Part shown: positions 24,184 to 32,705 of the stretch, piece by piece
How the letters are laid out: every line of letters begins with the position of its first letter
How positions within the stretch are numbered: the stretch's first letter is position 1
Translations under genes and position numbers: made by a program
Assembly (NCBI GenBank): GCA_022451235.1
Contig: JAKUOA010000004.1
Span: forward strand, 42,996 to 81,329
Length of the DNA stretch: 38,334 nucleotides
Reading direction: 5' to 3'
From: Candidatus Thalassarchaeum sp.
Lineage (GTDB): Archaea > Thermoplasmatota > Poseidoniia > Poseidoniales > Thalassarchaeaceae
The notes under the pieces: model-generated
Told to the model about the DNA's origin: nothing
What the model saw: only the letters and a program-made list of their open reading frames with translations
The model's database searches: none

Positions 24184-26859
24184 ATGAATCGTTCTTCTTC
24201 GGCCCGTCTGCTGACGGTATTGCTAGTAATCACGATGCTATCTCCATTGGTTCAGGCCGAGATAGATCCTCGATTAACTGCCAGCCCAACGGCTCAGGAA
24301 GCAGATGCAGATAATCCGGCAGAATATACCATCACAATCCATAATGATGGCGACGATGATATGGCGGTTAGCTTGAGTACTCAACAGGACTCATCTAATT
24401 GTAACGGCTTCAGTTCCACCATAGAACAAGTATCTGGAACCATAGGCGGCGGCGAATCTGAACAAGTGACTCTTACAGTCAGCGTAAATGAGCAGGCAAA
24501 TGGAGAGTGTGAAACCACCGTTCAAGCGACAGCAACCGGAGGAGCTGGGGCGCCCAAGAATGCCGACGTAACCGTAACAACCACTGCAGGAGACGGCGGA
24601 GGTCTCTATGCCGTCAAATTATCAACCGATGAGACAGATGTTGAATTTGATGGAAGCGATTCAGTAGTATGGGAAGTTGAGGTTGAGAATACGGGCGAAC
24701 AACAGGCCAATGTACAACTGGAGATGACCAGTGATAACGACTGTGAATCGGATGATCTAACCGCTGAGGTAGACCCTACCGTAGTTCAGTTGGATTCGGG
24801 AGATACTGAAACAGTCGAAGTAACCGTGGATGTTCCCGACGGTAGTTCCACCGAAGCAGGAGAGCATTGTTTCCTCCTTATGGCTACGGTAACTAATGAT
24901 CCGAATGCCGCCGATAGAGCCGAGGACAATCTCACACTCAAGTTGAGTGTACCAGAAGTGAAGGAATGTGATGGCTCACTGCAGACTTCTTCTCACAATC
25001 TCGACCCTGGTCAGACAGCGACAAATAGTTTCGAGGTAGAAAATATTGGAAATACTGAATGGACTGTCCAAACCCAAGCCCAATCTACCGGAACAGATAT
25101 CTCAGGATGGGTTGAATTTGATAGCCCGAGGTCTGCATTATTAGCCAAACCAGGAAATTCTGATGATAGTCATACTTTCACTTTCTCAGTAACGCCAGAC
25201 GATTCTGTTGAGGCGGGTTCACAGATCGAAATCAAAATACAGGGCCGTTCAAACCAAGGCGTTGGCTGTGAGCAAATACTCACAGTGACTATCGGGCAAG
25301 TGCATGAAGCTAGGCTGACCCTAAGCACCTCAAAATTATCCAATGTAGAACCAGGAACCTCCGATTCAGTTACTATAACCGTAGAAAACCGCGGCAATGG
25401 TTTAGATACGTTTTCTCTAACAACAATGGACCTTCCAGAAGGATGGCAAATTTCCTTTTCTCAGTCTTCTGTGACGATAAACAGTAAGCATAACTCCAAC
25501 AACGAAGAATCACTAACCGCTACAGTAAATGTACCATCAAACGCTCTAGCAGGGGACAATACTGTTGAATTCGGTGTGACTGTGAGTGGCTCAACAACCA
25601 TATTGCATAGTAGGGTACTAACAGTTTCCGTAGCCGCAAGACACGACCTCACTGCAGACATACTTTCGACTCAGCAAACTGGTCGTTCAGGCCAAGTAGT
25701 CCAGTTCCCAATTGATATTGTTAACACGGGGAATATTCGAGATACATTCAAACTACAGGTTTGTGATCCTAATGATCAAACTGGCTGTAACCCTCCAATG
25801 TGGGCTGCATCATATTCCGATACATCTGGAAACTCAATTACTCAAATTATTCTTGATCCAGGAGAATCTAGACGAGTGTTCCTCGACGTAACTGTGGAAG
25901 GAGAGGAAGATGCAGATTCAGTAACAATCCTGTCGCGAGTAGCAATTTTTGGAACGAGTGAGAAGATAGAGCAGACGATTAGTGTGATAGTCTCGAATTA
26001 CGATTATGGTATGGCCATCTCTCCCGAAATGCCAGGGCCTATTTCAGGTCAAATGGATATTGTTCTTCCACCTGGAGGGACCACGCAAGTCAGTTTTTGG
26101 GTAGAGAATACAGGTAACTTCCCCGGCGGTGATAGTGCAGTCATCTCTATGACAGGCATGGAATCTTCTGTACTCCGTCGAGTTCTAATCAATGGAGTAG
26201 CGGTAGATGGAAATATTGCGGTTCCTTCAGGAGACAGAGTCCTGGTAACAATTGAATTGGAAGTCCTAGAAGGTGTTTCTAGCGGAACTACAGGAATTGT
26301 AAAGGTCAGCGCATCTTCGGAGAAGAATGCCGCAGAAAGCACCAGTGTAGACTTGATTTTTGAGGTTAGAACAATCCATGATTTACGATTTACCCTAGAA
26401 GGTGAGGATGAATTAACTACAGATGAGAAGGCAAGTGTTGAGTTCATTCTGCACGTTACAAATCATGGAAATATTGTTGAAACGGTCCAGATACTAACTA
26501 GCGACTCTCTCAGAGGGTGGACAGTTAATGTCATCGAGGACGAGTTCGAACTCTCCCCTGGTAATTCACGAACGATTATCGTAAGGGTCACTCCTCCCGC
26601 AGGAATGGTGCAAGATGACACCTACCGATTCACCATTACTGTACAACCGAAAGGTATGCCGGTCGCAGGCGAACCTCTAGACTTGGAAGTCACCGCTGAG
26701 GTATCTTCCGGGCTGAGTTGGTTGAGCGAAGATAACGAACAGATTCTAATTTACGGATTAACTGGGATAGGTGGAATATTAGTTATTATTTTGTATTTCA
26801 GATCACGTGCAGAAAATCGCAGAATACTTCAAGCCTTGGACAACGAATCGAGTGACTGA
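24184..26859 (+). CDS. Secreted CARDB/NEW3-repeat protein with C-terminal membrane anchor
   Basis: An 891-residue surface protein. The signal peptide LLTVLLVITMLSPLVQA ends at Ala25. The rest is a string of about seven Ig-like beta domains of the CARDB/NEW3 (alpha-galactosidase-associated) type, recognisable by ITVENRGNGLDTFSL, DLPEGWQISF, VENIGNTEWTV, DIVNTGNIRDTF and VTNHGNIVETV; each ends in an AGxxT/DNTVxFxVTV-like strand. One helix at about 852-872 and a 19-residue basic tail anchor it. No catalytic domain is seen, so an adhesive, stalk or scaffolding role is likely. It resembles the C-terminal part of the neighbouring S8 protease, so the two may share origin or act together. No Shine-Dalgarno sequence precedes the ATG at normal distance; it may be leaderless. 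Confidence 0.82.
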   Translation: MNRSSSARLLTVLLVITMLSPLVQAEIDPRLTASPTAQEADADNPAEYTITIHNDGDDDMAVSLSTQQDSSNCNGFSSTIEQVSGTIGGGESEQVTLTVSVNEQANGECETTVQATATGGAGAPKNADVTVTTTAGDGGGLYAVKLSTDETDVEFDGSDSVVWEVEVENTGEQQANVQLEMTSDNDCESDDLTAEVDPTVVQLDSGDTETVEVTVDVPDGSSTEAGEHCFLLMATVTNDPNAADRAEDNLTLKLSVPEVKECDGSLQTSSHNLDPGQTATNSFEVENIGNTEWTVQTQAQSTGTDISGWVEFDSPRSALLAKPGNSDDSHTFTFSVTPDDSVEAGSQIEIKIQGRSNQGVGCEQILTVTIGQVHEARLTLSTSKLSNVEPGTSDSVTITVENRGNGLDTFSLTTMDLPEGWQISFSQSSVTINSKHNSNNEESLTATVNVPSNALAGDNTVEFGVTVSGSTTILHSRVLTVSVAARHDLTADILSTQQTGRSGQVVQFPIDIVNTGNIRDTFKLQVCDPNDQTGCNPPMWAASYSDTSGNSITQIILDPGESRRVFLDVTVEGEEDADSVTILSRVAIFGTSEKIEQTISVIVSNYDYGMAISPEMPGPISGQMDIVLPPGGTTQVSFWVENTGNFPGGDSAVISMTGMESSVLRRVLINGVAVDGNIAVPSGDRVLVTIELEVLEGVSSGTTGIVKVSASSEKNAAESTSVDLIFEVRTIHDLRFTLEGEDELTTDEKASVEFILHVTNHGNIVETVQILTSDSLRGWTVNVIEDEFELSPGNSRTIIVRVTPPAGMVQDDTYRFTITVQPKGMPVAGEPLDLEVTAEVSSGLSWLSEDNEQILIYGLTGIGGILVIILYFRSRAENRRILQALDNESSD

Positions 26860-26895
26860 GCCGAGACGTTTGGCGAGGATAAATCCAAACCACGA

Positions 26896-26908
26896 TTCTT
26901 TCTTTTCT
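26896..26908 (+). terminator. Pyrimidine tract after the CARDB gene
   Basis: A 13-nt run of T and C (9 of 13 are T or more) begins 36 nt after the stop codon. Archaeal transcription often ends at T-rich tracts, so this is the likely end of the surface-protein block. The rest of the 151-nt gap to nuoA (26860-27010) must hold the complex I promoter. Confidence 0.45.
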
Positions 26909-26980
26909 ATTGTCTGCGACGAGCATCCTCAATGAATACACGGTTATGCTTATCACCGTATTTTCCGTGGCCGACTCTGC

Positions 26981-26997
26981 CGGTCCCTACGGGACCG
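26981..26997 (+). promoter_or_regulatory. Perfect 7-bp hairpin in the complex I operon leader
   Basis: CGGTCCC (26981-26987), loop TAC, GGGACCG (26991-26997), ending 13 nt before the nuoA ATG. AGGTG (27000-27004) downstream is the nuoA ribosome binding site and is left free. It strongly resembles the hairpin before the carboxypeptidase (CGGTCC-TAT-GGACCG). It may be an operator or a leader structure of the whole nuo operon. Confidence 0.45.
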
Positions 26998-27010
26998 TCA
27001 GGTGTCAGCG

Positions 27011-27457
27011 ATGTCGACGGTTCCAGAAGCCTATCTTGCCCTAGCCGTGATGACTCTTGTCGGCATAGGTTTCCCAGTGATGAGTTTCGTCGCATCTCGC
27101 TTTCTAAGGCCAACTCCGAGCGCCCATGATAACAACAAATTACGTTCCATTTTGCTTCCGGGCTATGAGACTGATCAGAGCCTATACGTTAGACGAGAAA
27201 GCACTTACGAATGTGGGTCCGATCCAGTGGGTGATGCACACATCAATTTCCATTTCCAGTACTATTGGTATGCTATTATTTTCCTTGTATTCGATATCGC
27301 ATTCATGTTCCTAGCATTTGGAGGAGTAATTGCGATTCAGGATGCTGGCGGAGATATCGATATTTGGTCAGCAATGATTACCTTAACCGTATTCATCGCC
27401 CTAATGAGTCTAGGTGTCTGGCACGTCTTCCGCAAGCGCGGTCGTATTTACATCTGA
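27011..27457 (+). CDS. nuoA: Complex I subunit A (NuoA/FpoA-like)
   Basis: A 148-residue membrane subunit with three helices, near the quinone cavity of respiratory complex I. The family marks YECGSDPVGDAHINFHFQYY and IIFLVFDIAFMFLAF are present. The usual FDVE is FDIA here: the Asp is kept, but the conserved Glu (E81 in E. coli) is Ala, and the Glu expected in the third helix (E102 in E. coli) falls at a Ser in DIWSAMITL. ATG 27011 is chosen because AGGTG is 6 nt upstream; GTG 27002 would be 3 codons longer. It is the first gene of the operon, 9 nt before nuoB. Confidence 0.9.
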   Translation: MSTVPEAYLALAVMTLVGIGFPVMSFVASRFLRPTPSAHDNNKLRSILLPGYETDQSLYVRRESTYECGSDPVGDAHINFHFQYYWYAIIFLVFDIAFMFLAFGGVIAIQDAGGDIDIWSAMITLTVFIALMSLGVWHVFRKRGRIYI

Positions 27458-27466
27458 GGTGATTGA

Positions 27467-28063
27467 ATGAGTGAAGAACCCCCCAACTTCTCGGTTTTCA
27501 ATAGTAGAATTCTCGTCGACACAGTAGGTGATGTAACCGATGAGGCACTCAAGGCTAGCCGGATGAAAGAAGTAATCGGAGTACTCGGCGGGCGACTATT
27601 CAATTGGGGTCAACGAAAGTCGCTATTCCCTCTGCATCTTGGAATAAAATGCTGTGCTTTAGAGATGGCAGCGGCAGGGGCTAGCCGATTTGACGCAGAG
27701 CGATTCGGTGTTTTCTTCCGCTCTAGTCCAAGGCAGTGTGATGTGCTATTGGTCAATGGGCCAATTTCAAAGAAGTTCGCAGATCCAATCGTACGACTCT
27801 GGGAACAAATGCCAGAGCCTAAATGGTGTATCGCAATGGGCGAATGTGCGATTTCGGGTGGACCATACTTTCAGTCTTACAACATACTCGAAGGAGTTGA
27901 CACAATAATTCCAGTTGATGTGTATATTCCAGGGTGCCCTCCACGCCCAGAGGCATTGATTGATGGCTTTGGAAAATTGCGTGAGAAGATTATCCGCATC
28001 GGCGGAGTACCGAGTGAAGTCCGACCGATGAGCGAGGCGCCGCTAATCGTCGGAGACGAGTGA
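27467..28063 (+). CDS. nuoB: Complex I subunit B (NuoB), N2 iron-sulfur cluster
   Basis: A 198-residue peripheral-arm subunit carrying the terminal 4Fe-4S cluster N2 that reduces the quinone. The four ligands are visible: the tandem Cys62-Cys63 in IKCCALEM, Cys127 in GECAISGG and Cys157 in PGCPPRPEAL. FGVFFRSSPRQCDVLLVNG and the C-terminal LREKI match the family, and the length is normal. GAGGTGATTG before the ATG is a near-perfect ribosome binding site. The N-terminal about 30 residues are variable. Part of nuoA-N. Confidence 0.96.
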   Translation: MSEEPPNFSVFNSRILVDTVGDVTDEALKASRMKEVIGVLGGRLFNWGQRKSLFPLHLGIKCCALEMAAAGASRFDAERFGVFFRSSPRQCDVLLVNGPISKKFADPIVRLWEQMPEPKWCIAMGECAISGGPYFQSYNILEGVDTIIPVDVYIPGCPPRPEALIDGFGKLREKIIRIGGVPSEVRPMSEAPLIVGDE

Positions 28064-28077
28064 AGGAGGATTCGAAT

Positions 28078-28734
28078 ATGGGTAAGAAAATCTCTGCAGC
28101 GGGTCAGCAGAAGGCAGCTGAAGAATTAGCAAAGGCAATTTCGTCCATCGATGGAGTCTCCGCTGAACTCGATAGCCGTGCAAGCGGCACACAGGTCCGC
28201 CATACAGTAAGCGCAACATCTACTCCAGACTCATGGAGGGAATTAGCAGAAACCCTTGCAGCAGACCATGGTGTAGACTATTGCTCAATGATTACCGGTA
28301 TTCACTGGCCAGAGGCCAACGATAAGACCTGGGAAGTTGTCTATCACCTAATGAGAACGGGAGTGACTGACCCCGCAGCAATAGAAGGTGTAATTCAACC
28401 AAATATCACTGATGCCGATGCTTTGACTGGTGCTGATGTCCCTATGGAGATTCAAATTAGTATTTCACTACCTGATACGCGAGAACCGATGGTTGCTTCA
28501 GTACAAGACATATGGGTTGGAGCAGATTGGAATGAGAAGGAAACATGGGATCTTGTTGGAATCGACTTTGAAGGCCATGAGGGAATGCGTCGCGTCCTAA
28601 ATCCTCATGAAACTCCAGTAGGATATCATCCACTACAGAAGCAACACAAGTTGCGCTATCATGGATTCGAAGAAATGTACGATGATGCTCAAGGATACAT
28701 GAGGAAACCAGCTGATGCTGGGAAGATCAAGTAA
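28078..28734 (+). CDS. nuoC: Complex I subunit C (NuoC, 30-kDa type)
   Basis: A 218-residue hydrophilic subunit of the peripheral arm. It is recognised by SVQDIWVGADWNEKETWDLV and IDFEGHEGMRRVLNP, matching the 30-kDa signature (E-R-E-x-x-D-x-F-G-I-x-F-E-G-H-P), and by the HPLQKQHK end. ATG 28078 is taken because GGAGG is 8 nt upstream; the open frame extends to a GTG at 28060 that overlaps nuoB. It is separate from nuoD, not fused. Confidence 0.93.
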   Translation: MGKKISAAGQQKAAEELAKAISSIDGVSAELDSRASGTQVRHTVSATSTPDSWRELAETLAADHGVDYCSMITGIHWPEANDKTWEVVYHLMRTGVTDPAAIEGVIQPNITDADALTGADVPMEIQISISLPDTREPMVASVQDIWVGADWNEKETWDLVGIDFEGHEGMRRVLNPHETPVGYHPLQKQHKLRYHGFEEMYDDAQGYMRKPADAGKIK

Positions 28735-28746
28735 GGAGGGATTTAG

Positions 28747-29883
28747 ATGGCAGAAATGTGGATATCGATGGGCCCTCAACACCCAATGACGCACGGACTT
28801 TGGACTCTGAAAATCAAAGTTGACGGGGAAACTGTAGTTGATACTGAACCTGATTTAGGGTATATTCACAGAGGTGTTGAGAAGATTTGTGAGGCACGTG
28901 ACTTCACTCAGATCACTACCTATTGTGATAGATTGTGTTACGCCAGTGCTAACACTTGGTCACACTCTTACATATACGCTGCAGAAGATCTACTTGGTGT
29001 AGAAGTTCCCGAGCGAGCCGAATACATCCGCCTCATCGCAGTCGAATTACAAAGAATAGCTAGCCACCTAATGTGGCTTGGTGCATACGGCCCAGATATA
29101 GGTAATCTTTCGATTATGGTCTGGTGCCTACGTGAGCGCGAGATGATGATGGATTTACTACAGGAATTGGGGGGTTCGAGAATGCATTACAACTTCCCAA
29201 GAATAGGTGGGGTAAAGCGGGATTTGCCACATGGATTCTCTCAGCGCGCACAAGCAAAACTCAAACTCTTCCTTAACCGAATTCAGGAGTATGAGGCGTT
29301 ATTTGATGAGAGCACGGTCTTCCTCGTCAGAAGTCAAGGCGTCGGATACGCAAAGCCTGAGGAAATGATCAATCACGGAGTCTCCGGGCCAAATGTCCGA
29401 GCCGCAGGTGTCGATTACGATGTTCGCTGGGCTCACCCTTACTCTGTCTACAGCGAACTTGATTGGCAACCTTCAGTCGAACGCTCTTCAATCAAGGGCG
29501 CAGACTGCTACGACCGTTATCGAGTCCGAGTGGAAGAGATGCGAATGAGTGCATCGATGGTACTCCAAGCACTCGATAAGATACCAGGTGGATCCGAGAC
29601 ATATCACGAGCCAGGAGATCCGAAGATTATCGCCAAGGCTCCATCAAGAGCCCCGGAGGGGACCTATGGAAGTCACCACTTTGAAGATAGTCGAGGCGAA
29701 TCTATGTTCTACCTCGCAGGCGGTGGCGAAGGCCGAGGAAAGATGCCTTATCGCGTCTCAATCCGTTCTCCGATGTTCATCACAATTCCTTACGCCGCAA
29801 AGTGTATGATAGGCTACAAAGTGGCTGACATTCCTGCAATAATGGGCTCATTCGACCCATGTATTGGAGAGACAGATAGGTGA
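28747..29883 (+). CDS. nuoD: Complex I subunit D (NuoD, 49-kDa type)
   Basis: A 378-residue subunit related to the large subunit of NiFe hydrogenases; with NuoB it forms the quinone site. MGPQHPMTHG (His12, His16) and GYIHRGVEKICEAR are the N-terminal signatures; SHLMWLGAYGPDIGN and GGSRMHYNFPRIGGV follow. The end FDPCIGETDR replaces the more usual DPCxxCxDR. GGAGGG is 8 nt before the ATG. It lies 12 nt after nuoC and 6 nt before nuoH. Confidence 0.96.
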   Translation: MAEMWISMGPQHPMTHGLWTLKIKVDGETVVDTEPDLGYIHRGVEKICEARDFTQITTYCDRLCYASANTWSHSYIYAAEDLLGVEVPERAEYIRLIAVELQRIASHLMWLGAYGPDIGNLSIMVWCLREREMMMDLLQELGGSRMHYNFPRIGGVKRDLPHGFSQRAQAKLKLFLNRIQEYEALFDESTVFLVRSQGVGYAKPEEMINHGVSGPNVRAAGVDYDVRWAHPYSVYSELDWQPSVERSSIKGADCYDRYRVRVEEMRMSASMVLQALDKIPGGSETYHEPGDPKIIAKAPSRAPEGTYGSHHFEDSRGESMFYLAGGGEGRGKMPYRVSIRSPMFITIPYAAKCMIGYKVADIPAIMGSFDPCIGETDR

Positions 29884-29889
29884 TTTACG

Positions 29890-31431
29890 ATGGCAGGAAC
29901 GAGCGATTGGTTAGACATCCGAGGATGGACGGAGTCCATTGTTGGTTGGTCTATGGATCAAGTTCATGACTTGCTACCTTCGAGTGAAATTGGTTTAGGC
30001 CCATTGGGTTCGGTCAATTTACAAGGAGAATTTGCTAGTATTCAAGGGGCACTCGAGACTTTCATATTCACCACAATAATGTGTACAATCGTCTTTGCTA
30101 CAATGATGTTGACCTTGATGGTAGTTCCATACATTGAGCGCAAATTCATTGCTAGATTGATGGATAGACTAGGTGCAACTACCAGCCTCAGAAGTTTGTG
30201 GATTGGAGAAGGTCACACAACTGCAGGTCAATGGTGGAATCAATTACCGTTTGGAATGGGCGCCCCCATTGGATGGGTAAACGGAATGCTGAACTCAAGT
30301 TTTGGAAACAAATCCAAGCACGTTGCTGTGGATCGTGTCCATAACAGAGGTTACCACGGAATCTGGTTCCTATTTCCTGGCTTCTTCCAAGCTTTAGCCG
30401 ACTTCCTAAAGTTCGCCACAAAGGAACACATGGTCCCAACAAAGGCCGACAGATTGGTTTTCGAAACCGCACCAGTAATCATTATTGCAACGACAATTAT
30501 GGTCTATGCATTCATCCCATTCGGCCCACATATCTGGGCTGCAAATCCAGAGTTATCTTTGGTATTCATGATGGCGGTGTTTGGCGTCGCTCCACTTGGT
30601 GTATTCTTTGCAGGTTGGTCTTCAAACAACAAATATACACTCATCGGTGGAATGAGGTCCGCGGCACAACTTACAGCTTACGAGATACCCTTGTTGATTA
30701 GCGTGCTAGCAATTGCAGTAATCTCAGGCTCCTTCAATATCCTAGAGATAGTAGATTTCCAAATCGAGACAAGTAATACTTGGAATCTCTTCATCATGCC
30801 TTTGGGCGCTGCATTATTCCTAATCACAATGATTGCAGAAGTTGAGCGTATTCCGTTCGATATGCCTGAGGCAGAGGCCGAGTTAGTTGAGGGATGGTGG
30901 ACAGAGTATGGTGGAATTCGTTGGGGGCTTATGTTCGCTGTAGAGATGATGCGTGCCTACGCGGCTTGTATCCTCTTCGCGCTCTTCTTCTTAGGTGGGT
31001 GGCAACTGCCATTCGAGGACACTTTAGTAGGTCTACCATATGTCGGCATCATCTTTGATTTCCTAGCAAATGCAACGCCCGGATTAGTAGTACTTCTCCT
31101 CAAGGCCTACCTAATGTTTGCCTTCTTTGTATGGGTTCGTGCTTCCCTGCATCGTGTTCGTACTGATCAAATTCTTGAGTTTGGATGGCGCTGGCTTCTA
31201 CCCGCTTCGATGGTCAACCTTGCGGTAGCAATTTGGCTACGCCTCGAGGTTTGGGACAGCACTGCGGCAGGAGGCTGGCCAATTTGGGCAGTTCCAGTTC
31301 TCTTTGGCTCATTCATTGTCGCATTCATTGTTCTCGCCATAGACGAAGACGAAGATGCATTGGAACTTAACAGAAGGATGTATCATACTCAGACCTTGGA
31401 GAAGGCAAGCCCAGGTACACACAGAGATTAG
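29890..31431 (+). CDS. nuoH: Complex I subunit H (NuoH), with a long insertion
   Basis: A 513-residue membrane subunit linking the quinone site to the proton pumps; typical NuoH has 320-420 residues. VPYIERKFIAR (80-90) marks the end of TM1, and GGMRSAAQLTAYEIPLLIS, AEVERIPFDMPEAEAELVEG and WWTEYGGIRWGLMF are intact family motifs. Between Gly95 and Gln167 there are about 70 residues where others have about 12, so about 58 are inserted in the cytosolic TM1-TM2 loop at the quinone entrance, and the usual RxGPNxxG motif is missing. The C-terminus also extends (AIDEDEDALELNRR). AGGTGATTT precedes the ATG. Confidence 0.93.
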   Translation: MAGTSDWLDIRGWTESIVGWSMDQVHDLLPSSEIGLGPLGSVNLQGEFASIQGALETFIFTTIMCTIVFATMMLTLMVVPYIERKFIARLMDRLGATTSLRSLWIGEGHTTAGQWWNQLPFGMGAPIGWVNGMLNSSFGNKSKHVAVDRVHNRGYHGIWFLFPGFFQALADFLKFATKEHMVPTKADRLVFETAPVIIIATTIMVYAFIPFGPHIWAANPELSLVFMMAVFGVAPLGVFFAGWSSNNKYTLIGGMRSAAQLTAYEIPLLISVLAIAVISGSFNILEIVDFQIETSNTWNLFIMPLGAALFLITMIAEVERIPFDMPEAEAELVEGWWTEYGGIRWGLMFAVEMMRAYAACILFALFFLGGWQLPFEDTLVGLPYVGIIFDFLANATPGLVVLLLKAYLMFAFFVWVRASLHRVRTDQILEFGWRWLLPASMVNLAVAIWLRLEVWDSTAAGGWPIWAVPVLFGSFIVAFIVLAIDEDEDALELNRRMYHTQTLEKASPGTHRD

Positions 31432-31446
31432 ATTGGAGGTGAATAA

Positions 31447-32430
31447 ATGGATAAAACACAACAGTACAACACAGGACACCCACATGCGGCTCCTAATTTC
31501 CGTAATCTGATAATCAAGCCGATGTGGATGACGATGAAGACGGCATTACGAACCGTCCCATTCCTAGGTCGATTAGGTCTACTGAAGAATAATTACCATG
31601 GTCAAGAGGTTACAATGACAGATGATTTTACCCAATCTAGAATTGGGGGCGGCCACCTATCCGAAGGTCACACATATGCTGCAGACAGAGAGTCGACCGA
31701 TCTACTTCCTTTCCTTGAGCGACCTGTCACGGTCATGTATCCTTACGAACGACTAGAAGACATGGAGCCATGGTTATTTGTTCCAGGAAATTACAATGGA
31801 AGGATTGGAATTGTTTGGGAGACCTGTACCGCCTGCAAAGCCTGTGTGAAAGCATGTCCAAACGACTGCCTTCACATGACTTCTGAAGTTCGAGTCAATG
31901 TTCTTGACTTAGCCGAGGAAGACGACGAGTGGCACGGCTATGGTTCAGAAGTCGAGGCAGGTGGATATGCCGCGAAGCCAAAGGAAGAGTTTGAAGAAAT
32001 TGAGGAATTCGACTTGGTCAACGAGCATTCTGCAGCCCCACAGCAATACGATTTCGCAGAAGTAATCGACATCTCCGGCGATACTGCTACCGTCCGTTGG
32101 ATGGATGGATCAGGTATCGAAGATATTTCAACCAACGAACTCAAGCCAGCTGAGACTGATATCGTCAGTGGTAGAATCGATATCGGCCGCTGTATGTTCT
32201 GTGGATTGTGTGCAGAAGCATGTCCGTTCGAGTCATTCTTCATGACCAACGAATATGATGGAATGTCTGGATATTCTCGGGAGGACCTATGGTTCGATGC
32301 AGATAGAACTCGTGTACTTCCAGCTGTCCATCAAGAGCGAGTCGATATGGAACTTGCAAAGCGCGCAAAGAAGGAGAAGAATAAGCGTGAAAGAAAGGCA
32401 GCTAGAGCCGCCAAGGAAGCGGAGGCTTGA
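31447..32430 (+). CDS. nuoI: Complex I subunit I (NuoI), two 4Fe-4S clusters, with a long insertion
   Basis: A 327-residue ferredoxin-like subunit carrying clusters N6a and N6b; typical length is 140-220. The first cluster motif is Cys127, Cys130, Cys133, Cys137 (CTACKACVKACP), the second Cys249, Cys252, Cys255, Cys259 (CMFCGLCAEACP). The two are 112 residues apart instead of about 30. The inserted part is acidic (EEFEEIEEFDLV) and contains AEVIDISGDTATVRWMDGSG, which looks like a small SH3/KOW-like beta barrel. The N-terminal about 120 residues are also longer than usual. GGAGGTGA is 6 nt before the ATG, a near-perfect site. It is rich in Lys and Arg at the C-terminus. Confidence 0.95.
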   Translation: MDKTQQYNTGHPHAAPNFRNLIIKPMWMTMKTALRTVPFLGRLGLLKNNYHGQEVTMTDDFTQSRIGGGHLSEGHTYAADRESTDLLPFLERPVTVMYPYERLEDMEPWLFVPGNYNGRIGIVWETCTACKACVKACPNDCLHMTSEVRVNVLDLAEEDDEWHGYGSEVEAGGYAAKPKEEFEEIEEFDLVNEHSAAPQQYDFAEVIDISGDTATVRWMDGSGIEDISTNELKPAETDIVSGRIDIGRCMFCGLCAEACPFESFFMTNEYDGMSGYSREDLWFDADRTRVLPAVHQERVDMELAKRAKKEKNKRERKAARAAKEAEA

Positions 32431-32435
32431 TTTCA

Positions 32436-32705
32436 ATGGCTATTGATTTTGAGGCGGTAGCATTCGTCATTATGGCGCTTGTTGCTATTCTCGGAGCCCT
32501 CGGGTGCGTGTACGCACGCCGAGTTGCTCATTCTCTCCTATCTTTGATGATGACATTCTTTGCCGTTGCTGGAGTAATGGTATTGGCACATGCTGAGATG
32601 TTGGCGGCGATTCAGATTCTAGTTTACCTCGGCTCGGTAATGCTTGTGGTTCAGTTCGGAGTTATGTTAACTCGACGTCAAATACAGGAAGGTGATGTTG
32701 AATGA
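32436..32705 (+). CDS. nuoJ: Complex I subunit J, N-terminal half
   Basis: An 89-residue protein with three helices, equal to the N-terminal half of NuoJ: GALGCVYARRVAHSLLSLMM and IQILVYLGSVMLVVQFGVML match the family's VYvGAimVLFLFVvML core. Splitting of nuoJ into two genes is common in archaea. ATG 32436 follows GGAGG; the TTG at 32427 overlaps nuoI. The stop overlaps the start of the second half by 4 nt (ATGA). Confidence 0.88.
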   Translation: MAIDFEAVAFVIMALVAILGALGCVYARRVAHSLLSLMMTFFAVAGVMVLAHAEMLAAIQILVYLGSVMLVVQFGVMLTRRQIQEGDVE

